From the NCBI GenBank assembly GCA_019914945.1, contig CM034111.1, positions 3,968,001 to 4,032,000 on the forward strand: a stretch of DNA of 64,000 nucleotides, written 5' to 3'. Positions 1-10,109 of the stretch are shown piece after piece; positions within the stretch are counted from its first letter, which is position 1; each line of letters opens with the position of its first letter. This DNA is from Typha latifolia (Eukaryota > Streptophyta > Magnoliopsida > Poales > Typhaceae). The translations under genes and the position numbers were made by a program. The notes beneath the pieces were generated by a model, which had not been told where the DNA came from, searched no databases, and saw only the letters and a list, made by a program, of their open reading frames with translations.

Positions 1-248
1 TGTTGCTAGCATTGTGGCAAAAATGGTCACATCAGGTGCAATTACAAAGCCTATATAAACCAAATGCACTCCATTCCATATGATACAACGAGCCCTTTGA
101 TAAGTTACTGAAAACTCTGGTTTTGGCACTTTGATTTTGTCTTTGGATGGACATATTGAATTGTTGGTGATGGATTGCGGAGCCTTTTTCCATGCGATTG
201 CTTAGGACATTCTCGGCAATTACATCCAAGATTATTTTAGACGTACGT
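1..248 (+). mobile_element. Copia retrotransposon relic, gag zinc knuckle and protease start (left part)
   Basis: Degenerate, stop-containing coding sequence. A gag-type zinc knuckle reads CGKNGH near the left edge. Further right, MDCGAFFHAI (about 170-200) matches the family motif around the aspartic-protease DSGA box of Ty1/Copia polyproteins. The frame then breaks where a hAT-like element interrupts it at 257. The same relic resumes after 1,249. It is dead: in-frame stops and frameshifts are present. The Copia assignment rests on the order knuckle, protease, gag-pre-integrase, which is characteristic of Ty1/Copia. Confidence 0.65.
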
Positions 249-256
249 GTCTGTCT
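249..256. repeat. Target-site duplication, left copy (GTCTGTCT)
   Basis: The 8-bp sequence GTCTGTCT directly precedes the hAT-like element and is repeated exactly at 1,241-1,248 after its right end. Confidence 0.85.
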
Positions 257-1240
257 CAATGAAGCACGGACACGGACACGGGACATGGACATGGCGACAC
301 AGCAAATTTTGAAAATATAGAATATGAACACGGCAAAATAAATAAATAAATAAATATAAATTATTGATACATCTAAAGTAAAAGTTTGCAATTTACTATA
401 GAGAAGCTTTAATATAATTTAACAATTTAATAACAGAGATTAAAATAACTAACATAAATTAAAATAACTAACAGTTTATCACACTAATTAGAATTAAAAT
501 AACTAACAGTTTATCGCATAATTAGAATTAAAAACAGAAGTTAAAATTTAAGATTAATAGAGGGAGAGAGAATGAGAAAGAGAGACACTGAGAGAGTGAG
601 GCAGAGAGAGAGATAGCGAGAGAGAGAGATAGCAAGAGAGTGAGACAGAGAGAGAGAGAGAGAACGAGAGAAAGAAAGGGAGGGAGGAAGAGACAGAGAG
701 AGAGGGATAGAAATAGATAATGAGAGAGAGGGATGGAGGGAGGAAGAGAGAGAGAGAGAGAGACAGAGAGAGTGAGATAGCGAGAGAGAGAGAGACAGAG
801 AGAATGAGAAAAAGGGAGGGATGGAGGAAGAGATAGAGAGAGCGTGAGACATAGATAGAGAGAGAAGAATCTGTCGTCCTCGCCGTGCTCAGCCTGTCGT
901 GCTCGCTCAGCAGCCCGTCGGCCGTCGCGCTCGCTCAGCAGCCTGTCGCGCCTTGGATCGTCGCTCGGCAGCCGCTTGAGGGTTTTAGGGCTTCGATCGT
1001 TGATTTGTTGCTCAACAGTGAAGGTGAGGACGATGATTTGGGTTTTAGTTTTTATTATCGGGTTTGGATCCGGGTTAACAACATTTGACCGAACTCAACC
1101 CGAACCGTTAAACATTATCCAAAATACCAGTCGTGTCCCCCGCCCTTGTCTTAACAGTATCCGATATTTTTTTTTTTGGGGATACTCCGGACACGTGTCG
1201 GACATGGACACCTCCTGGGAGAGGTGTTCGTGCTTCATTG
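257..1240. mobile_element. Non-autonomous hAT-like DNA transposon (984 bp)
   Basis: The element begins CAATGAAGCACGGACAC and ends with the inverted complement, differing at one of 17 positions. An exact 8-bp duplication GTCTGTCT flanks it. The 8-bp target duplication and short terminal inverted repeat fit the hAT superfamily. Subterminal sequence is rich in direct and inverted copies of GGACACG/ACACGTGTC, as expected for transposase-binding arrays. The interior has a long impure GA tract (about 557-866) and no transposase. It sits inside the protease region of a Copia relic, so it inserted after that element. Confidence 0.85.
557..866. repeat. Impure (GA)n microsatellite block
   Basis: About 310 bp of near-continuous GAGAGA with interruptions such as GATAGCGA, GACAGA and GGGAGGGA. 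It lies wholly inside the hAT-like element. Reading frames through it give only Ser/Leu- or Arg/Glu-rich low-complexity peptides, which are not genes. Confidence 0.9.
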
Positions 1241-1248
1241 GTCTGTCT

Positions 1249-1690
1249 TGAATATGGAGGACCTTACATTACTGTTTGCAAAGGTGTTTAGATCAATATG
1301 GCGAAAGGCTTGGTTATGAAATTAACTAATGTGAGGCATGTCTCTAACCTTTAAAAAAACTTTATATATGTTGGACAACTAGCAACTGCAAGCCATATGT
1401 CCCACTTGACCGATAAGTTATGAAAAATCACAAGAGAGTCTATGGTAGTAGCTCCCGGTAAGAAAGATTATATACATTCGATCTTAGTTGTAGAGTCTGG
1501 TGTAGATACAACATTGTAACATTATAGATTTGGACACATGAGTTAGAAAGGAATGAGGATAATGCATTTTAATGAAAAACTTCTAGAGCTAAAGTTAGTG
1601 GATCTACAGTTTTCAAAGACTGTCTAAGGAAAGTAGACGAAAGTGAACTTCACAAGGCAGCGACGAGCATAAAAAGCACAAAAGTGGGAA
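1249..1690 (+). mobile_element. Copia relic, gag-pre-integrase region (right part)
   Basis: This continues the relic broken at 257. In several frames, stretches such as SMVVAPGKKDY (about 1,438-1,470) and HYRFGHMS, followed after a stop by KGMRIMH (about 1,519-1,565), resemble the gag-pre-integrase domain between protease and integrase of Ty1/Copia polyproteins. In-frame stops and frame changes show it is long inactive. Similarity fades near 1,690. Confidence 0.65.
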
Positions 1691-3112
1691 TTAGTTCTAA
1701 TTTGATATAGAAATTCAAACTAAAATATTTCTTATTCTAGTTAAGGAGTGAAGATTGATGATATCTCATGTAAAATAGCCAAAATAAGTTGATTTAATAC
1801 ATTGAAATAAAATAATTAAAATTAATCTTCACCTGAAAAAATGTGTCAACTTTATGGGCTTTCTTTTGCAATGCGGACTTATACATAATGCCTGCTTATA
1901 GGTATGTAATGCTTACATATATGTCAGCAATGCATATATATATGTAAAACAATAGTACTTGTCTATATTGTCATACCTCTACAAAGCTGAACCTTTTTAG
2001 GTAAGAAATGACAAAACCTACTGTTTGTCTTAGCAAGGGTAAAATAGTAAAGTCACTTTGGGCCTAAAGTCATTCTAAATAGAGAAATTTTTTGTTTATG
2101 CTGCTTTTTTTCATTCAAACCAAAAGTTCTTGCTCAATTTTAATCACATTTTTGGAATGAGATAGGTGGGGTAGCAGGAGTGAGAAGAGAGGATTTTTGA
2201 CATGATATGTGAAACAACTTTAGTCAAATCAAGGTAAATTGTAATTAGGCTTATGTGTGGAATAAGATTCAAATTAGCATAAACAATGTTTCTAATATAG
2301 AGTAGGGATAATTTGATGTTTAAGTTGTGTTCCTTGGAGAATAGGAAATCCCAGCATCCAAATGAGGCCTATGTACTGAATAGATCAATATGAAAAGTTC
2401 TACCTTAATGTTGTGAGACAAGAAGCAATTTTCTTTCTAGAAAGCTTTTGACAAAAGAAATTGAAATAGAGAAAGGAACCATGATTGGATACAACCCTGT
2501 TGGCCCTCCTTATCCCTGTGCTTACATAATATGGCGAACAACACTTCCACGATAGATAATTGGGAAAGGTGTGATACACCCAACTAAATTTCTGGCTACT
2601 GTGAAGTTTACTTAACGATGCAGAAGTGCAAGATAGAATGATATTCTTATTAGTGGACAAGATTTACTTAAATAAGAAGTAGCCTAAGCCCTAAGGTGAT
2701 ATCACGAATGAGACTCAGATTGATATGATATGCCTAAATTGGCAAGCCTAGAAGAAAGCATTCCTTCAACACAGATATGATATGCTTTTGGGCAGGTTTC
2801 TGAAGCTAACAATGATAAGATAATACAAAGTTAAGAGTTTACTCCTGATGTGTTGCATATACAAGTATCAGGAAATGATACATAAATTTTTTATGTAGAA
2901 CAATGTCTCATATGATGAACAATAGTAACCGAACCTGCAGAATTTACCGATAGGGTTGTTGGAATCCACCAATAAAGAAGGTCTCAAAATAATAACCATC
3001 CATTATCCTTTAACAAAGCCTTAGATGCCTTTTTATAGGCAAAGATAGAAAGGAAAACAAACTAAAATATTCATACAAGAAACGGCCAAAGTACCCAGTA
3101 AATAAAACATAA
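1691..3112. other. Spacer without a recognised gene
   Basis: AT-rich sequence. No reading frame here resembles a known family, and I could not find the missing upstream exons of the AUG8-like gene that starts at 3,920. Confidence 0.5.
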
Positions 3113-3113
3113 G

Positions 3114-3114
<1 letters not shown>

Positions 3115-3156
<42 letters not shown>
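3115..3156. repeat. (CT)n microsatellite
   Basis: About 21 uninterrupted CT units. The sequence on either side (to 3,919) contains nothing recognised. Confidence 0.95.
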
Positions 3157-3160
<4 letters not shown>

Positions 3161-3919
3161 TCTGTCACCAAGCCAAAATGTCATTAGGTGGGCTGCCATC
3201 TTTTGCCTGCAATTGTACACTTGTGTGATCGATGATCTGAGACTGGTGTCCGCACCAATTTTTTTAATAGCTTGGTGGTGATTGCCATTGCTAGATCGAG
3301 AAGACCTATGTAATTATATTCTTTTTAAATAAGAAAAATAAATGAAAGCTTCTTCCTGAGCTCCAGACAACTTTAACTTATGCGATTTATTTTCTTAAAT
3401 CTTTTTATCACTTATTAGAACTTTGGAATCCCACATATGAGCTTCTCAGTATGCTATCAGTTAGGAAGTAGAAGGTTTTGAACTGATGAGAGTATTTGAC
3501 TTTCCTACTATTGGACAACCCAATGGGTGCTCATTGCTTTGATATACTACAGTTCTTTGCACATTGTAGCAGCGAATATGGTACAATATTTCTGTTACTG
3601 GATGATTCAAAAGCATACTCAGTACAACTGTTTCTGAGGATGGGGCTCTTCTAGGCATACAATTTATGCATCATGACAATTTTAGGATGCTGTACATAAT
3701 AGTGATCCAGTCTTCTAATTAATAGTTAAAAGCCATAGGTAAACCTTTATTTAAATTGTAAATAGTAACTCTTTTTCAAAAGTTAGCTTATTGTGACTAG
3801 ATTTAAGCATGTTTCTCTTATCTATTAATGAACTTTGCACAATTTTAAATTTATCTACCTCTGTCTCTGAAAATTGTTTGGATGCTCCATATATACAAAT
3901 GACTCATCCTTTGATTCAG

Positions 3920-6900
3920 ATTGATTACCTGCAACGCTGGGCGACATTGGAAAGAGAACATTCTAGTTCATTATCAGGTGCAATTGAATCTCTCAAAGCA
4001 AGCATATTACGACTTCCAGTTACAGGAGGGGCAATGGTATGTCGTGCCTGATACTATTTTTCTTGCCACCAATATGATGTTATAGTCATTACCTGTACAC
4101 CAATATGTTTCAATAAAGTTTGTAAAGGATGTTAGTTAACTAGATGTAAACATTTTTAATTTTTATAGTAAGACATATTCACAATTTCTTATTATGCTAA
4201 AATGCCTATCACCATGACTTTCAACAGGTAGACATGCTCGATCTCAAGAATGCTGTTAGTTCAGCAGTTGACATTATGCAGGCAATGGGTTCCTCCATTT
4301 GCTACTTGTTATCAAAGGTTAGATTTAATTTGTGTTGATGACGGTGCTTCATTTCTACTCTTGACTTTAAATAAAACCTGTTTTCGATGTTCTGGCAAAG
4401 AAGAACTGGTTTAAACAAATGGAACTAGTGAACAGTTGTGGCAGAAGCAGAATGCTAGTTGAAGCTGAACTGCAACTTACTTCTAGTTTTATGTTTCTGA
4501 AACTAGTCGATTCAGTTAAAAGAAATTGACAGATATACATTAAAGTTTTATGAATTGTTGAAATTCACTGTATCTAACTGAAACCAGAGAAAATCATCTG
4601 GGACTATTTGCTTTGAAATGAAACCATTTGAAGCTGCAAGCCTTTTGGTTATCTGTTGTGTAGAGGAGAATCGTATTGAGAAAGTATAAGAGCAATTCTG
4701 TTTGAAGTAGTTACTATCTTTTTCCTTTTTTGACGTCTTAGCCTTTTAAATTCTGTAATACTTTTTAGTTAACCATATATTTTACATGCGTATGGTTCTC
4801 ATTAAGGCTACTGACAACTGATTCTTCACACAAGGAATCTCATCTTCTCATTTTACATCCACCATCATCTCCAATTCCTGTCATCTCCACATATTTACCT
4901 ATTTCCGATGTGGGATGATGCATGCTGTTTTTAGCATATTTTTTTTCTCCTGTTTCTCCCTCCTGCTCTGTCAACCTATCATCATCTGTAATGAGATCAT
5001 ACTATTCATCTTTCTCTTGTTTCTCGTCCATCATTTGATTCACCATCTATTGGGACTAAGCTATTCTCTTGCTCTTTTTCATGAAGGACTAAGATATGTG
5101 ATTGAGTGGTAAAAAAACTATGGAAGTTTGAAGATAATGTACTGCAGGATATTGAAGTTATGTTAGTCAACACCAGCAAAAAAGTCTGATATCATAGGTG
5201 AACTATCATAATTTATAGTAGTATTGAGCAACTTCCAATAGCTATTTTGAAAACCTTTTATGACTTTATATATCTGGACATGACATTACCAATTAATTTC
5301 CTACTCTTTGTAAGGGTTAATTACTTTTTGGCCCTCTTAATTATGAGTCTGTAGGGGTGTAAATGAGTCGAGCCTGAGCAAGCTGACTCTAGCTCAGGCT
5401 CGGCTAGAAATGAATTTTAAGCATAGTTTGGGATCTAGGCTCGGCTTAACTTAACTCAAACCGAGTTAAGCCTAACCAAGCCCGAGCTCGATTGGAGGAG
5501 GAGGCCACTTGTTGTTGAAGGAGGTTTGGTTTGTTAGGAAGAATATTATTAGACTTATGATTAGATTGAGATAGGAGCCATTAGATTAAAGATATAATAT
5601 TTATTAATATATTTGTATATATTATATTTTAATTTATATATAATATTAGTAAATATTATACTTCAGCCAAGCCTATTGAGCCGAGCCAGCTCCTGTTCAA
5701 ACTTGGCTCAAAATTTAAATCGAGCTTCAAAACAAGCTTAGCCTCGATTCAGTCGAGACGAGTCGAGCCCGAGTTGCTCGTTCATTTTGGCACCTCATCA
5801 CTCTGTATCAATTTCACCTACTTAAGAAAAAAAATTGTACACATACATCTTCTATTTTATCTGATCATATTACTAAACCCCCTCCGTTAGAAATTTGTTA
5901 CAAAAAATATTAAACAATCAACTAACGAATTTTATGAAAAAAAAATTCTAAACCCTCTCGACTCAACTATAATTTGATATTTGAAGAAGTTGTCATAGAG
6001 GTCACTAAAGAAGAAGATGAAAAGACATAGAAAGATGGCCTATGAAAGTGATACATAATTATAGTTGAGTTGAGGAGGTCAAGATGTAATTAACCCCTTT
6101 ATTAAAACCCTATTCTAACTTCAAAGTCAAATACATTTTAGTTAGGGTGTGTTGCAGTTTGTTAGCATTGCCTTGCATGTGCAGATAAGAGTAATGCTGT
6201 CATTTGGACCTCATATTAGTAATAGGTCTTATGATTGATAAACTGAATAATTGACTTAGATGGACTCCTGAGTAATCAAGTATGCAGAAGATTGTCTTTA
6301 AATATTGCCTCCTGAATCCTGACTGTCTAAGATGGAGATTTAGATCATTTTGTTTACCTGTTCTTTTAGTACAATTTGAGCTTAATTTTACTTTCCCTTT
6401 AAATTGATTTAAAGTGCTAAAGCTTAACTGCTTATACTTTTGTTTCTTGCACATTTACTTAATTAAGTGGTTCATATTAATAGATTTGAATTCCTGCTGG
6501 TTACATAATATAACTCTTGGTCTTTTTTTAAGATTTGAATTCCTATGACAGATCATTGAACATTCTCATACTTCTGTACAAATGTAGAAACTCTGTATAG
6601 ACGAAATGCCATTATGGTTACTAAAAAATTCTGTGCCACTAGTTAATTTTAGTATTGCGGATTGGTATTCAACATCTTATTCTAATTCTGCACCAGAGAT
6701 GCATTTTGGTAAGTTTATCTAATGGAAGTTGACTATTACTATTGGAATACCAATATATCCATTTTTAAATATGCCAGAGGATTTTTACTACTCTAAAGTC
6801 TTTTTTTCTTTTTCTTCAGCTTTTCTTTGTTTGAGAATGTTATTAGGTGACTAAATCAGAATTGGCAATAGGAGTTGTTATGTTTCTACATCTGTCATTG

Positions 6901-8678
6901 ACTGATGAACTATATTCACAGGTTTTGGGTACATATTCACTGGTTGCTGATCTTTCAGTTGTTGCAGCTAAAGAAAGAGCCATGCTTGATGAATGTAGAG
7001 AACTCTTTTTAACAATAGCAGCTCTGCAGGTATATATATTTATATAGTAGGTTAGACTGCGTAATTTGAACCAATTACCAAGAGAAGTAAATTCTAGATA
7101 ACTTTCTGTATCAAGAATTATTTTGTTAGATACATTTTAAATTATACTAGTATTATAGTATTATGTGGTAACCATGAGAGGAGGGAGGGGGGTGTGGGGG
7201 TTAGGTTATCTACAAAATTTGAATTCCAAAAGTTCCAAATGGGAATTTTCTGGGCATATGTTTGGAAAGGGACAAAAAAAATCATGGTGTGTTTTATCAT
7301 GCTGTCACTCACTAATTAACATTCTCCACGTAAATAATGGATAATGGTTAGAACAGTAATTGCTTCCACATGTATTCATCTTTTTAAGTCGATTCACAAA
7401 AAGAAGTGCAAACTTTTTTAAGAGTTTATAATTTTGAAATAAGAAATAGGAACAATTATGACTGCATCTCTGTTATATCAGTGTGCCATAATTTAGTATA
7501 ACTGACAAGGTAATCTTTGCATACATCATCTCATACGACGACAACCAAGTGTATAGTCCCAGCTAATTGTTCACTATATGGAAACAGGTCAAACAAATTC
7601 TTGCTATGATCTGTTTTATGGTAAAGCTGCCTCTGATTTTCTCATGGGTTACATTATCTATAATTTAATGGAATTTTCTGGGCAAATTTTTGGAAAGGAA
7701 CAAAAAAATCATGGCGTGTTTTTTATCATGCTGTCACTCACTAATTAACATTCTCCGCTTAATAATGGTTAGAACAGTAATTGCTTCCACATGTGTTCAT
7801 CTTTTTAAGTCGATTCACAAACAGAAGCTCAAACTTTTTTAAGAGTATATAATTTTGAAAGAAAAATAGGAACAATTATGACTGCATCTTTGTTATATCA
7901 GTGTATCATAATTGAGTAGTATAACTGACAAGTAATCGTATGCATACGTCCTCTCATACGACGACAACCAAGTGTTTAACCCCAGCTAATTGGGTTCACT
8001 ATATGGAAGCAGGTCAAACAAATTCTTGCTATAATCTGTTCTAAGGTAAAGCTGCCTCTGATTTTCTCATGAGCCTTTACTATAATGATGAAGAAAAATG
8101 TCCAAAATGATCAAATTGGCCTTCTGTTTTCATGGATAAATGGGTCAGCAAGCAAACAGATTTGGATGTGGTAGGACCACAATTTTATAGCTGATCAGTT
8201 TTTATTAGATTTACAGATAGTAGCAGCATTATGAATTAAAAGAGTATGATTGATAAACTAACTAGGCAATGACCATATTCTCATTTGTTGTTTTCTTTTC
8301 TTCCTTTCTTTTTTTCTTCCTTTCTAGAGAGAAAGAGAGAGGACCATATTCTCCATTGTTGTGCTGTCTTTTTGTATCCTTGGTCTCCGCAGGAGTCAAT
8401 CATTGACCTTTTTGTGCCTTCAGATTCTGAAGATCACTATGCCTTACTTATTCATCTGTTTGTATGCTCTTTTCTTCCATAATATCTATGATCTTTAAAG
8501 CATGGATTAGCATATTTTTAACCTTCTTGATTGATAAATATGCATGGAAACTCATATGATTGTCCATTTACAGGTTCAAGAATCTAGTCTAAGAACAAAC
8601 CTGATACAACTAAGACAGGAATCCGTAAATATAGCAAGGAGCCACGCCGGTTTAGATATCCCAAATGCCCGGGTTTGA
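3920..8678 (+). CDS. AUG8-like: AUGMIN subunit 8 / QWRF motif-containing protein, C-terminal exons only
   Basis: Four phase-0 exons give the C-terminal helical part of the plant AUG8/QWRF family: 3920-4036, 4228-4317, 6922-7029 and 8574-8678 (TGA 8676-8678), 139 residues in all. Diagnostic blocks are [60 protein letters not shown] and [11 protein letters not shown]. All splice sites are GT/AG. Family members bind microtubules, and AUG8 is a subunit of the augmin complex, which recruits gamma-tubulin for branched nucleation. The 5' exons that would carry the basic N-terminus and the QWRF motif were not found between 1 and 3,919. Either they lie beyond the window across a long intron, or the gene is 5'-truncated. 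The exons themselves show no lesion. It is followed by a DYW-PPR gene on the same strand. Confidence 0.8.
5312..6099. mobile_element. MITE-like element (outer) in AUG8-like intron
   Basis: The left end AAGGGTTAATTACTTTTTGG and the right end, whose complement begins AAGGGGTTAATTACATCTTG, form an imperfect terminal inverted repeat of about 35 bp. No coding capacity. It is interrupted by a second element at 5,352-5,799. Confidence 0.6.
5352..5799. mobile_element. GAGCTCGA-rich non-autonomous element nested in the MITE
   Basis: The ends carry GGGGTGTAAATGAG and an inverted CTCGTTCATTTTGGCACC. It is flanked by AGTCTGTA (5,344-5,351) and ACTCTGTA (5,800-5,807), a 7/8 match consistent with a decayed 8-bp hAT-type duplication. 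Subterminal GAGCC/CTCGGCT motifs repeat in both orientations. A similar, more diverged block lies at about 43,040-43,510. Confidence 0.55.
7242..8072. repeat. Tandem duplication of about 400 bp in AUG8-like intron
   Basis: Unit 1 (about 7,242-7,647) and unit 2 (about 7,670-8,072) align over nearly their whole length with scattered substitutions and small indels. Both contain TGCTGTCACTCACTAATTAA and CTCATACGACGACAACCAAG. The end of each unit has CCCAGCTAATTG followed by TTCACTATATGGA, which is reminiscent of the 3' part of plant SINEs (weak). Confidence 0.9.
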
Positions 8679-10101
8679 TGCTCTGCAGTATAGGTAGTAG
8701 CATTTAATTTTGCTCAGTTATTGTAAATGGTTTCGATTATCCCGTGTGCAATCCATATTCTTTTTCTGTTTTCTTCTTTTATATGTTTCCATTATTTTCA
8801 TCTTGCAAAAAGGGCAAAGCCATAATCTTTCTCATGTACATTTTTCTTCCATCCACACACATGGAAAGAAATTGCAGCACAGTGAAAGCCAAAAGTGTTA
8901 ATAGTGGCGCATGTGAAGGTTTATGTTCTTGTATTATGGCTATCCATTATGTTTAGTATCTAATATATGGTTATTTTAATTTTTTTTATTAGGATAAATT
9001 ACTCAACCAATATTCACAAGGATAATTTTCGGTTTGAGCCAGATTCATTATGTGCAGATGTAACTAAACTCTAGTACTAACAATTTTAACTGCGATTTGA
9101 CTAATAATAACTATCTCTTCTGAATCAAAGGGTTTTTTTTCCTGCACCTGTAGAAAATTATAATCATAAAAAAAGAAAGGAAAAAAAGACTTTCTTGTAT
9201 TATTATATTGAGTAAGATCAGGTAAGTCTCTTAAACCATTGCAACAATAAAATATACAAGGGTAAACTGATATATATATATATTTTTTTTTTCATGCTCT
9301 AAGTTTAGTTATTTTAATGACATTTTGAAGAATGTAGCTGCAATTGTGATAGTTAGAAGAGATAACTACACTAACGCCTTCTAATTTATTGCCTATTTTC
9401 ACACTCATTTATTTTTTGTGGCACATTGATCTCTGTAGAACCTTTGAAATGCTCTTCTATTAGTTGGTGATCAATTTTAAGCGCTTAGGGACTATTTTAT
9501 CATCAGCACCAAAGATTTAGGTAGTTGAGGATGTCAAATGTCAAAAAAAATTTTAAAAAATATAAAAATAAATAAAGGGAAATTTGTGTATAACACATCG
9601 CCTTTTAATAAAATTGTAGTTTATATTTTATATTTTTATTAATTTACAAATTGAATTTTATAGTTTAGCAAATATGTGGAAAAAAATATTCTATTGTTAG
9701 ATTTGTTAGTTAAATTTAATCAAATCTCTAAGTCAAGTTAACTATACTAAAAAATTAAAAAAATATTCTCAATTAAGTTATACAAAAGGTATTTTAGTCA
9801 TTTTAGAAATTAAATTATTTTAATTATCTTAATTTAACAGAATATTTTGACCGTGTTAGTTTAAATTTAACGCAATGTATTTTTTGTACATACTAATTAA
9901 ATTATAGATATTGATTTGCACATAGTGAAAATATAAGGTATAAAATGTACTTTCGTTTAAAAGTAGGGTGTTATATGTAAATTTTCATAAAAAATAGTTT
10001 TGATGGCAATTATGTGAAATTTCCAAAAAGCGAAAAAGTCAAATGAAATTTTAATTTTCATTTAAGAAAATCTATTAAGCAGACAAAGCAAGCAAGCCTG
10101 C
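8679..10101. other. Intergenic region AUG8-like to DYW PPR gene
   Basis: AT-rich spacer between two same-strand genes. It contains the MITE at 9,578-9,988. No other gene, RNA or clear promoter motif was recognised. Confidence 0.5.
9578..9988. mobile_element. MITE, copy 1 of a family also at 17,564
   Basis: AT-rich, non-coding, about 410 bp. The left end (GGGAAATTTGTGTATAACAC) and the complement of the right end (ATGAAAATTTACATATAACA) form an imperfect terminal inverted repeat. Internal blocks such as AAGTTAACTATACTAAAAAA are shared with the second copy at 17,564-17,890. Confidence 0.7.
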
Positions 10102-10109
10102 ATGGCTCA

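Noticed and set aside
541..852. Minus-strand Ser/Leu-rich ORF of about 100 codons
   Set aside because: It is the translation of the GA microsatellite inside the hAT-like element.
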